Below are positions 51,884 to 60,653 of a stretch of 63,183 nucleotides of DNA, piece after piece. The stretch spans positions 1 through 63,183 of the forward strand of contig VGXC01000019.1 of the NCBI GenBank assembly GCA_016873495.1, in the 5' to 3' direction. The DNA is from Nitrospira sp. GTDB taxonomy: Bacteria; Nitrospirota; Nitrospiria; Nitrospirales; Nitrospiraceae. How positions within the stretch are numbered: position 1 is the stretch's first letter; each line of letters begins with the position of its first letter. The notes beneath the pieces were generated by a model that did not search any database, was not told the DNA's origin, and saw nothing but the letters and a program-made list of their open reading frames with translations. Position numbers and translations under genes: made by a program.

Positions 51884-52002
51884 AATCTCCCTTGCCCCGG
51901 CGGCCTATCGGCAGGATGCGGAATCTCGAAAATCCAGTCAACTGAAAAGCCCGCGCTTTCCGCGCCGCCGCCAAGCGCCCTCCCGGCGCGGCGCGGGCCG
52001 GC

Positions 52003-54339
52003 TCAGCTGATGATAAAGATCGCCGCGTTGACGATGACGGACTCCTTGTCCGCCAGATCCGTCGCGACATTGACGATGCTGGTTTCGCAATCCTGGATGT
52101 CCGTGGCCATGGTGCCAATGTTCGTTTCGGCCGTTGTAATCCGCTGGCCGTGCGTCCCGATCGTGGTTTCAGCCGTCGTAATCCGGTTGCCGTGCGCTCC
52201 AATCGTCGTCTCCGTCGTCGTGATGCGCTGCTCGGCCGCGGTGAGTTGCTGGGCCGCCGCGATGATCTGATTGGTATGGGTCCCGATGTCTTGCTCGGCC
52301 GCCGTAATCCGGGCGCCATGGGCCTCGATCGTCGTGCTAATGGCCTTGATTTCATTGTCCGTGGCGTTGACGTGGAAGTTGTGCACTTCCGTCGAGACTC
52401 CGACGGCGAATTCGAGCATCCACACCCCAAGGAAGAAATCGATACTGACGCCCAGGGCCGTATCCACCCTGGGACCCGCAACAATGTAGGTATCGGCCCC
52501 CAGTATCACTTCGCCGTTGTAGCCGCCTTTGATCAGCGAAAAACTGTTGCCGCCGACCGTTTCCCGGAAATTGCCGCCGATCGTTTCGACGCTGTCGCCG
52601 CCGACCGTTTCGACCATCTTGCCATCGACCGTCTCGGTGCTGTCGCCCTTGATGATCTCGATGCTGTTGCCTCCGACTTTGGTGTACGAATGGGCCTCGG
52701 TTTCGAAGCAGAGCCCGTTGATTTTTTCCTCCCCCTTTTCGCATGCGCCCGGCTCCGCGGACGGGGTGTCGGTTTTGGCGGCGCCCATCCGGATATGGGT
52801 CTGGGCCTTCGGTGTCTTGAGGTAGATGCGCTCCGATCCTTCTTTGTCCTCGAAGGTCAGCAAGTTGCTCCCCGCCGTGTGGATGGCGCTCTGGGTCTGG
52901 TTGCTGCGCGTGACCAGGTTCGGGTTGTCGGAATTCGGCACCGCCGCCGTGATTACCGGCCAGTTCGGGTCCCCGTCCTGGAACGACAGGAGCACCTCCG
53001 CGCCCTTGTGCAACGGGAAATGCATGCCATGGTCTTTGCCCGAGTAGGGCGTCGCCATGCGAATCCAGGCCGAGGCCTTCGTCGGTTCCTTGTCCGTCTT
53101 ATCGAACGGCAACTGCACCTTGTACCGACCCTGGTCGTCCAGCTCGGCGTACTGGCCGCTGCCTTCTGCGTCCACAAAGGCCGTCATGGTGCCGTGAATC
53201 ACCGGCTTGGGCGTCAGCCGTTCGGGACGGAACTGGATGTCGGCCGGTATGGCCGCGCACTCGTTACGGTAGAAGTCCTCACGGGCTCGCCCGCCCGTCG
53301 CGCCCCCCTCCAGACCGGCCAGCAGGGTGCCGGCCTGAGCCCCTTCGTGGCGCACCTCGGTCACCAGATAGCGTCCGTTGAAATCCGCGCGGTAATGACC
53401 GTGCATCTCCATGAAGAACCCGGCGCGCAGCCCCGTCGCGGTTCCATCTCCCTGGAACGTTTTTTTCCGGCAGGCCAGTTCCTGGGCGCGGACCATCGCC
53501 AGGGCCTTGCCCTCCTGCTGGGTCTCGAACGCCTCCCCGTAGATTCGCATCTCGCCCTTGCCGGAGAGCGCGACGTCCGCCTCGGCCGAAAGGGCCAGCG
53601 ATGCGGTGCGATAGTTGTAGTCCTGCAAGACCACTTTTCGGGGAACCGGCTTCTGCCGGCAGACCCAGGCCTGCATGGATTCCTCGCTGACGCCCGTCTC
53701 CATCTGCGCCGCCGGCCGGTAGGACACTTGCCGCACCGACGCAGCTTGCATCGCTTTCGCATCGATGATGATGAGTTTCTCGCGATCCGTCCCCTGCTCG
53801 AAAAAGAAATAGATCCCGTCCCGTTCCATCAGGCGGGTGATGAACGCCAGATCCGTCTCCTGGTACTGGCAGACATAGGGCCAGGGCTTGTAGGTACTGG
53901 CCAGCTTCAATTCGTAGTCCTGGCTCGTCAGTCCGTTCTCTTTCAGCTTGAGGTCGAGAATTTGGGGAATCGTCCGGTCCAAATACACCTCGGAAATCCG
54001 GTCCAGGGAGAGGCCCCACACACGCGGCGCCAGCGACACCCGATAGAAGGTGTAGGGCCCGACCTGGTGCGCCTGCTCCAATTGTTTGACCAGGCCGTGA
54101 TACGGAATCGGCTGGGGGTCACCGGCCCTGGGGTGAATCGTCAGCGTGGCCGGCTGGTCGAGCACCGCCTCCATCGAAAGGTTGGCGTCTCCGGAAACCA
54201 GCAGGAGATCGAATTCGTACGGGCGAGAAATCGCCTCCGTGCCCGACAGCTCCGCCACGGCAAAGGTGCCGGGCGGCAGGGCCTTCGAGGTGAACCCAAA
54301 GCGCTTCTGTGTCCCGAGCTTGTCTTCAAGCGTCGTCAT
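52003..54339 (-). CDS. vgrG: VgrG spike protein (copy 3) with coiled-coil-like tail
   Basis: The 778-residue VgrG has a standard core (GSGQYAELDDQGRYKVQLPFDKTDKEPTKASAW, HFPLHKGAEVLLSFQDGDPNWPVITAAVPNS). After the beta-stalk (repeated ETVGGDSVETIGGN) comes a tail of five 14-residue units of the type RITTAETTIGTHGQ. The period of two heptads suggests a trimeric coiled coil. The end cap is IFIIS. GGAGG marks the start. A short intergenic word next to it (51904-51935) recurs at 54397-54425, beyond the other end of the gene, as expected for cassette duplication. Confidence 0.94.
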   Translation of the reverse strand: MTTLEDKLGTQKRFGFTSKALPPGTFAVAELSGTEAISRPYEFDLLLVSGDANLSMEAVLDQPATLTIHPRAGDPQPIPYHGLVKQLEQAHQVGPYTFYRVSLAPRVWGLSLDRISEVYLDRTIPQILDLKLKENGLTSQDYELKLASTYKPWPYVCQYQETDLAFITRLMERDGIYFFFEQGTDREKLIIIDAKAMQAASVRQVSYRPAAQMETGVSEESMQAWVCRQKPVPRKVVLQDYNYRTASLALSAEADVALSGKGEMRIYGEAFETQQEGKALAMVRAQELACRKKTFQGDGTATGLRAGFFMEMHGHYRADFNGRYLVTEVRHEGAQAGTLLAGLEGGATGGRAREDFYRNECAAIPADIQFRPERLTPKPVIHGTMTAFVDAEGSGQYAELDDQGRYKVQLPFDKTDKEPTKASAWIRMATPYSGKDHGMHFPLHKGAEVLLSFQDGDPNWPVITAAVPNSDNPNLVTRSNQTQSAIHTAGSNLLTFEDKEGSERIYLKTPKAQTHIRMGAAKTDTPSAEPGACEKGEEKINGLCFETEAHSYTKVGGNSIEIIKGDSTETVDGKMVETVGGDSVETIGGNFRETVGGNSFSLIKGGYNGEVILGADTYIVAGPRVDTALGVSIDFFLGVWMLEFAVGVSTEVHNFHVNATDNEIKAISTTIEAHGARITAAEQDIGTHTNQIIAAAQQLTAAEQRITTTETTIGAHGNRITTAETTIGTHGQRITTAETNIGTMATDIQDCETSIVNVATDLADKESVIVNAAIFIIS

Positions 54340-54499
54340 AAGAACCTCCGCTGTATCGTCGAGGAGAGATCGGACCGTGACTACGTGACTAGGGGGTAGG
54401 ATGCGGAATTCGGAGACTCTAGTCAACCAAGTACATCAGCGTCTGCACAGAGACAGCGTACGGTGGCGGTCTCCGCGCGCCCATGACTTTTAGCGCAGC

Positions 54500-56884
54500 T
54501 TATCCTATCATCGTCACGCCGAAGGTGGTCATCTCGATATCGCCGCTCTTGATGTCGGTGGCCGTCTCGTCCACGCGGACCTCGGAGGACCGCACCTCGG
54601 TCTCCGTCTCGTCGACGTTTACCCCGGTGGTGCCCACCCGAGTGCCCAGTTCGGTCATCTCGATCTCCGTGGCTTCAATGTTCGTCTGGGTCGAGCACAG
54701 GGATTGCACTCTGGCCACCACTTCCTGCCCGAACGATTTGATCTTCGATCCGACGGCCTCGAGCTTCTGGCCGACCTGTTCGAGCTTTTCTCCCGCCACA
54801 TGGAGCTTGGAGGTGACGAATTCGGTCACCGGACCCAGGTTCGTGTTCCGTTCGGTGCCGATCACCATCTTGCCGCCGACCCCGACATACATGTCGATCC
54901 ATTCGCCGAAATACATGTGCCCGGCGGCGGTCAACAGCGGCACCTGCGCCTTTCCGGGCAGCACCACGTAGAGGTTTCCCGCCACCCCGATGAACATGTC
55001 CCCTTGGATGCCGATCACAGTCTTGGCAGATTTGCCGATGACCGTTTGGGATTCGGCGCCGTAGATCGTCATTTTCGAGATGGGCGACTCAATGGCGGAC
55101 CCGATAAGAGGCACGTAATTGCCGGCGTCCGTCAGGCTGGACAGCGGCGAGCCCAGGGTCACTTCCCGCTGGCCGATGGTTTCCGTCTGGGTGCCCGTCA
55201 CTTTGAGCGTGTCGCTCTTCAGGGTGGTGCTCGCGTCCGTGGCGCTGACCGTCCAGTTGGCGTCCGTGTTGAACGTGAAGCCGTCCGTGCTGGCGCCGGC
55301 CGCCTGGGCGCCCACCGTCGATTGCATGCCGGTGCCCATCCGCAATATCGTATTGGCCTTGGGTGTATTGAGGTGAATGTGCTCGTTGTCGATCAGATCC
55401 TCCATCACCATCCGGTTGCTGCCGCCGGTGTGCAACACGGTCTGAGTTTGATTGACGCGGGTCACGATGTTGGGAGTTTCTGAGTTATGCACGGCTCCGA
55501 CGATCACCGGTTGGTTGAGGTCTCCGTTCACGAAGCTCAGCAACACCTCCGTGCCCTTATGGAGGGGATAATGCATGCCGTGGTCCTTGCCGGAGTATTG
55601 AGACGTCTTCCTAATCCAGGTCGAGGCCTTCCCGGCCTGCTTGTCGGTCTTGTCGAAGGGCACCTGGACTTTGTAGCGACCCTGGTCGTCGATCTCCGCA
55701 TACTGGCCGCTGCCCTCCGCGTCTACGAACGCGCTGATCGTGCCTTCGATCCGCGGAGAGGGTGTTCGTCGCTCGGGCCTGAATTGCGTGGCGGCCGGAA
55801 TGGCCGTGAACTCCTGGCGATAGAAGGGCTCCCGCTCGCCCTGCTGCCCCTCTGGGATCAACCCGCTGAAGAGGGCGGCGGCCTGCGACCCCTCGTGCCG
55901 GACGCGAGTCGTCAGATAGGTGGCGTTAAAGTCCGTCCGGTAATGCCGGTCGAGCTGAAAAAAATAGCCCGCGCGCAACCCCGTGGCGGCGCCCTCTCCG
56001 TAAAATTGTATCCGGCGACACAAAAACTCCTGGGCACGGATGTCGGCCAACCGCCTGCCCTCTTCCGGATTTTCATAATGTTCCCCGAAGATTCGCTCCT
56101 CGCCGATGCCATTGGGGCCCACCGCCGCCTCTGCGGTCAATTCCATCGCCGCTTTCTCGTAGTTGTAGTCCTGCAGCACGATCTGTTTCGGCATCGGCTC
56201 CTGTTTGCACACAAAGGCCTGGATACCGCCCTCGCGCTTCGCCAGCGCCGGATCGCCGGACGCGAGATAGGGCACGACCTGCTTGGTGTGATCGTGGAAC
56301 GTGAGGGAGTCCACCAGCCTGAGTTTCTCTGCGCCGCGGCTCTGTTCGAAAAAGTAATAGATCCCGACCCGCTCCATCAGCCTGGAAATGAACGCGAAGT
56401 TGGTCTCCTGATACTGGCAATAGTAGGACCAGACCTTGTAGCGCGCGTTGAGTTGCAACGCATGGTTGTCGCCCCCCAGCCCGGCGTCCGTCAGTACGCG
56501 CTCGATCATCTGCGGGATCGTCATGCCCACGTACACCTCGGATTCGCGGGATCGCGAGAGCCGCCAGAGCCGGGGAACCAACACCACCCGGTAGAGGGTG
56601 TACGGACCGGCCTGATGCAATTGCTCGCAGGCCCGGATGACGCCATGATACGGCACCGGGGCGCCGCCCGGCTTCCCGTAGATCGTGAACGTCGCCGATC
56701 GATTGAGCAACGTCTCCACGGGGACGTCCGCCCGTTCGGCGATGAGCGTGAGCGTGAATTCGTAGGGTTGCGAGAGGGCCTCGATCCCTTCCATCTTCAC
56801 CACGCCGAAGGTGCCGGCGGGAACGGCGGTCGAGGCGAAGGCGAAGCGACGCTGATCCCCCAATTGTTCGTCGAATGTGGGCAT
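54500..56884 (-). CDS. vgrG: VgrG spike protein (copy 4)
   Basis: The 794-residue VgrG has the usual core (GSGQYAEIDDQGRYKVQVPFDKTDKQAGKAS, HYPLHKGTEVLLSFVNGDLNQPVIVGAVHNS). A beta tail is formed of 7-residue units near the end (LGTRVGT-TGVNVDE-TETEVRS-SEVRVDE-TATDIKS) and capped FGVTMIG. GGAGG is 5 nt before the ATG. It is the first vgrG after clpV. The 160-bp gap to copy 3 holds only a duplicated vgrG-linked word and nothing else recognised. Confidence 0.94.
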   Translation of the reverse strand: MPTFDEQLGDQRRFAFASTAVPAGTFGVVKMEGIEALSQPYEFTLTLIAERADVPVETLLNRSATFTIYGKPGGAPVPYHGVIRACEQLHQAGPYTLYRVVLVPRLWRLSRSRESEVYVGMTIPQMIERVLTDAGLGGDNHALQLNARYKVWSYYCQYQETNFAFISRLMERVGIYYFFEQSRGAEKLRLVDSLTFHDHTKQVVPYLASGDPALAKREGGIQAFVCKQEPMPKQIVLQDYNYEKAAMELTAEAAVGPNGIGEERIFGEHYENPEEGRRLADIRAQEFLCRRIQFYGEGAATGLRAGYFFQLDRHYRTDFNATYLTTRVRHEGSQAAALFSGLIPEGQQGEREPFYRQEFTAIPAATQFRPERRTPSPRIEGTISAFVDAEGSGQYAEIDDQGRYKVQVPFDKTDKQAGKASTWIRKTSQYSGKDHGMHYPLHKGTEVLLSFVNGDLNQPVIVGAVHNSETPNIVTRVNQTQTVLHTGGSNRMVMEDLIDNEHIHLNTPKANTILRMGTGMQSTVGAQAAGASTDGFTFNTDANWTVSATDASTTLKSDTLKVTGTQTETIGQREVTLGSPLSSLTDAGNYVPLIGSAIESPISKMTIYGAESQTVIGKSAKTVIGIQGDMFIGVAGNLYVVLPGKAQVPLLTAAGHMYFGEWIDMYVGVGGKMVIGTERNTNLGPVTEFVTSKLHVAGEKLEQVGQKLEAVGSKIKSFGQEVVARVQSLCSTQTNIEATEIEMTELGTRVGTTGVNVDETETEVRSSEVRVDETATDIKSGDIEMTTFGVTMIG

Positions 56885-56963
56885 GGCCCCTCCTTCTCAA
56901 ACAGGTGCGCCCGCTCCCCAGACGGCGAGCGGGCGACACCTAGAACGTTTTCGACCAATCCGA

Positions 56964-59597
56964 TCAAGCCTTGAACGTGAGCGCGAAGTTCCCGTCGGCG
57001 GCCACGTCCAGGTTCACGCTCGACGGCATGGCCCCGTCGGCCATGTGCGTGAGAATCTCCTGCGAGAGCTGGGGCATGATCGTTCCCCGCAGGATGAAGT
57101 CGATGTTCCGCGCGCCGGTTTCGGACTCTGTGCAGCGCGCCGTGATCTGATCCACGACCTTGTCCGTATAGGTCATCGTCATCTTGTTGTTGTCGGCCAG
57201 GCGCGACACGAGCTTGTTGAGCTTCAACCGCACGATCCCCTTCATCGCCTCCGGGTCCAGCAGGTAATAAGGGATGACCGTCATGCGGGCCAGCAGCGCC
57301 GGCTTGAAGTGGTTGCTGAGCAGGGGCCGGACCGCGCCCATCACCGTTTCCAGCGGCGGCCGCGTCCCGCCCTGGGTGAGTTCCGCGATCACGTCGGTCG
57401 CCAGGTTGCTCGTCAGGAACAGCACCGTGTTCCGAAAGTTGATCAGCCGCCCCTCGCCGTCGGCGCAAGCGCCCTTGTCGAAGATCTGATAGAAGAGATT
57501 CAGCACGTCCAGATGCCCCTTCTCGACCTCGTCCAGCAGGACGACGGAATAGGGCCGCTGGCGCACCCCCTCGGTAAGCACGCCCCCCTCCCCGTAGCCG
57601 ACGTAACCGGGCGGCGAGCCGATCAGGCGGCTGACCGTGTGCTTCTCCTGGAACTCGCTCATGTTGATCGTGATGACCGACTGCTCGCCGCCGAACATCA
57701 TGTCGGCCACGGTCAAGGCCGTCTCGGTCTTGCCCGTGCCGCTGGGGCCGACCAGCAGGAAGACCCCCTCCGGCAGGTTGGGGTCCTTGACCCCCGATTT
57801 GGCGGCCTTGAGAATCTCCGCGATCTGGTCCATGGCATGGTCCTGTCCCCGGATACGCTTCTTGAGGAGCTGGTCCATGTGCAGGGTGTTGTGAGCCTGG
57901 TCGCGGAGCACCTTGCCCAGCGGGATGCCGGTCCAATCGGAGACGACCTTCGCCACCACGTCCGGGTCCACCTCCACGCGGATCAACGGGGTTTCGCCCT
58001 GGAGTTTTTTGAACTCCTCCATGGCCTTCTCCGCCTCGCCCTGGAGCTTGGTGATCTGGGCCGCTTGCTCGCCCACGGCCCTGGCCTCCGCCAGTTTGCG
58101 CCGGAGCTGGACGACCTTTTCGCCGGCGGCCTTCTCCTTCTGCCAGCGTACGCGAAGGTCCTCGACCTCCTTGGTCAGTGACGCGACTTCCGCCTTGATC
58201 TCCTTGAGCCGGGCCTCGTCCACCTGCTGGCCGTTGTCGCGGTCCCGCTCCAGCGCCCGCTGCTCCCGTTGAATGGCCTGGATGCGGCGCTCCTTGTCCT
58301 CCACCACGTCGGGGGTGGAGGAGAGGTTCACCTTCACCCGCGCGGCGCTCGTATCCAGCAGGTCCACGGCCTTGTCCGGCAGCTGGCGGCCGCTGATGTA
58401 GCGGCTGGACAACTCCGCCGCCGCCACGATGGCGTCGTCCCGCATCACCACCTTGTGCGCCGCCTCGTAGTTGTCGCGAAGCCCGCGCAGGATGACGACC
58501 GCCGTGTCCACGGAGGGTTCGTCCAGCTTCACCAGCTGGAACCGGCGGGCCAGGGCCGGGTCCTTTTCGAAATATTTCTTGTACTCGCTCCAGGTCGTGG
58601 CCGCGATCGTGCGCAGTTCCCCGCGCGCCAGCGCCGGCTTGAGCAGGTTGGCGGCGTCGCCGCCGCCGGCCGATCCGCCCGCGCCGATCAGCGTGTGGGC
58701 CTCGTCGATGAACAGGATGATGGGCTTGGGGGAGGCCTTGATCTCGTTGATCACGCCTTTCAGGCGGTTCTCGAATTCGCCCTTCACGCCGGCGCCGGCC
58801 TCCAACAATCCCATGTCCAGCCCCAGCAGCGTCACGTCCTTGATGATGTCCGGCACGTCGCCCTGCACGATCCGGAGCGCGAGCCCCTCCACCAGCGCGG
58901 TCTTGCCCACGCCGGGGTCGCCGACCGCGATCGGGTTGTTCTTCCGCCGCCGCGCCAGAATGTCCACCATCTGCCGGATCTCCTGGTCGCGTCCGAACAC
59001 CGGATCGATGTCGCCCGCCTTGGCCTTGGCGGTGAAGTCGGTGCAGAACCGGCTCAAGGCCGTGCCCCCGGCTGCGCCGGCTTGTGCCTCGCCCGCAACC
59101 GCGGCGCCGCCCGACGTCGAAGTCTCGACCGAGCCCCTGGTCCAGTCCCCGAACTTCGCGAGCAGCATGTCCCGATTGACGGACTTGAGCATGTCCACGT
59201 AGTTACCGGAGGCGAAGAAGGCGGCCCGGCTCAAAAAGGCCAGGAGCAGGGCCCCGGACCGGATGCGCGGCTCCAGTAGGTTGATCGAAGACACCAGCCA
59301 GGCGTCCTGGATCAGCTCCAGCAGGAGCGGCGAGAAGACCGGCTTCCCGCTATTGCCCGTCCGGAAATCCTCGATGGCCTGATCGATCGCCCGCTTGGCC
59401 AGGGCCGCGTCGAGGTCGCTCTGACGGAGGATCAGCGAGAAGTCGGCCTGCAGGTCCTCGAGCAGCTTGCTGAAGAAATGCTCGACGGTCACTTCGTAAT
59501 TGCTGCGGGACAGGCAGAGCCCCGCCGCCCCTTCCAATGCCTGGGTGCAATAGGGGTTCAAGCGGGAGATCAACGGTTTCAATTCAACGAGAATCAT
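56964..59597 (-). CDS. clpV: ClpV (TssH) T6SS AAA+ ATPase
   Basis: The 877-residue double-AAA+ protein recycles the contracted TssB/TssC sheath. The N domain (1-160) and D1 Walker A GDPGVGKTAL, Walker B IILFIDEAHTLIG, a middle coiled-coil region (about 410-530), and D2 Walker A GPSGTGKTET with VVLLDEVEKGH are all visible. The first Met with a nearby GAGGG is used. Its sheath substrates are not encoded in the window. Confidence 0.95.
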   Translation of the reverse strand: MILVELKPLISRLNPYCTQALEGAAGLCLSRSNYEVTVEHFFSKLLEDLQADFSLILRQSDLDAALAKRAIDQAIEDFRTGNSGKPVFSPLLLELIQDAWLVSSINLLEPRIRSGALLLAFLSRAAFFASGNYVDMLKSVNRDMLLAKFGDWTRGSVETSTSGGAAVAGEAQAGAAGGTALSRFCTDFTAKAKAGDIDPVFGRDQEIRQMVDILARRRKNNPIAVGDPGVGKTALVEGLALRIVQGDVPDIIKDVTLLGLDMGLLEAGAGVKGEFENRLKGVINEIKASPKPIILFIDEAHTLIGAGGSAGGGDAANLLKPALARGELRTIAATTWSEYKKYFEKDPALARRFQLVKLDEPSVDTAVVILRGLRDNYEAAHKVVMRDDAIVAAAELSSRYISGRQLPDKAVDLLDTSAARVKVNLSSTPDVVEDKERRIQAIQREQRALERDRDNGQQVDEARLKEIKAEVASLTKEVEDLRVRWQKEKAAGEKVVQLRRKLAEARAVGEQAAQITKLQGEAEKAMEEFKKLQGETPLIRVEVDPDVVAKVVSDWTGIPLGKVLRDQAHNTLHMDQLLKKRIRGQDHAMDQIAEILKAAKSGVKDPNLPEGVFLLVGPSGTGKTETALTVADMMFGGEQSVITINMSEFQEKHTVSRLIGSPPGYVGYGEGGVLTEGVRQRPYSVVLLDEVEKGHLDVLNLFYQIFDKGACADGEGRLINFRNTVLFLTSNLATDVIAELTQGGTRPPLETVMGAVRPLLSNHFKPALLARMTVIPYYLLDPEAMKGIVRLKLNKLVSRLADNNKMTMTYTDKVVDQITARCTESETGARNIDFILRGTIMPQLSQEILTHMADGAMPSSVNLDVAADGNFALTFKA

Positions 59598-59627
59598 AGT
59601 GCCCTCGATTGAGACAAGTGAAGATGA

Positions 59628-60653
59628 TTACTGGTAGAGCGCGAACGGCACCCGTCCCTCCTGCTCATACGTGCCCGAGAAGATCCAGGTGTCCAATCCC
59701 AGCCGGCCCCACTGTACCACGCCCAGACAGGCCGGTTGCTGAAGGCTCCCGGCCTTGAGCACCAGTTCCAGCGAGCTGCCCAGACAGCCGACCTGATACA
59801 ACCGGATCAGATACTTCAACCATCCGTACTGGGGCTGGCCGGGCAACAGCTGATGGTACTGCTCGGCGGACACGGGCCCGATGCGGACCAGGAAATGATT
59901 CATGCGATCGTCCAAGGACTGCCCCAGCCAGGCCCCTTGCCCCAGCCGGCCCTGCTCCGCCTCGCGACTCTCGCCCAGGATCAGCCGCTGGTCCGCCGGA
60001 ATGTCCATCCTCTTGGGCACGCAGGACTCGACCGACACGGGAACCTGCTCCAGCGCGTCGCTCAACAGCGTCTCCATTCCCATGGCCGACCGGGGAAACT
60101 GGGTGAAGAGGCCGGCGTAGCGCAGGAGCTGATAGGCGTGGGGCTGCCGGTCGCGGATGGACGGCTCGCCGAGCCCGATCAGCGCATAGAGGCGGTCGAG
60201 GTGGGCTGCGTCGCCTTCCTCGAACACGGTCAGGTACTGTCGATTTTTCGCCCAGGCCGCGAAGAAGATCGGATAGATGGCGTAGTGGAAGATGTCCAGA
60301 AACGCCCGGACCGCGCGCTTGTCGGCCCGCCGCTCCTCGATCAGGTCTTCGGTGTAAAAGGTCGGAAGCGGCGACGACACGCCGTAGAGCCCGAAGAAAT
60401 TCGCCGTGACCCGATAGCCCTTCCCATCGGGCAGGACCTCGATCGCGTCGAGATCGGTTTCGGGAAAGGCCAGGCTCAGGTTCGGCCGGATGTGGATCTT
60501 GTCCCAGACATCAGCCGGCGGCCCGCCCTCGCCCCCTTCGTGGCGCAGCGTGTCCTGCAGGAGTCGGATCGCCTGAAAAAACGTGAACGAGGGGGCGTCC
60601 CGGAGGAGCCTGTCAGTCAAATCAGTTGTTGCTGTCCGATCCGTTCCGGCCAT
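59628..60653 (-). CDS. tssG: TssG baseplate protein
   Basis: The 341-residue protein has the TssG pattern: SFTFFQAIRLLQ at the start, FPETDLDAIEV, NFFGLYGVSSPLPTFYTEDL, RAFLDIFHYAIYPIFFAAW and a C-terminal LGLDTWIFSGTYEQ. Its start lies 37 nt inside tssF, implying coupled translation. It forms the baseplate wedge with TssE, TssF and TssK. Confidence 0.94.
   Translation of the reverse strand: MAGTDRTATTDLTDRLLRDAPSFTFFQAIRLLQDTLRHEGGEGGPPADVWDKIHIRPNLSLAFPETDLDAIEVLPDGKGYRVTANFFGLYGVSSPLPTFYTEDLIEERRADKRAVRAFLDIFHYAIYPIFFAAWAKNRQYLTVFEEGDAAHLDRLYALIGLGEPSIRDRQPHAYQLLRYAGLFTQFPRSAMGMETLLSDALEQVPVSVESCVPKRMDIPADQRLILGESREAEQGRLGQGAWLGQSLDDRMNHFLVRIGPVSAEQYHQLLPGQPQYGWLKYLIRLYQVGCLGSSLELVLKAGSLQQPACLGVVQWGRLGLDTWIFSGTYEQEGRVPFALYQ

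Noticed and set aside
49034-52270. Plus-strand open frame of about 1078 codons with regular repeats
   Set aside because: Its regularity is the antisense image of the pentapeptide and Ala/Lys repeats of the DUF2169 gene.
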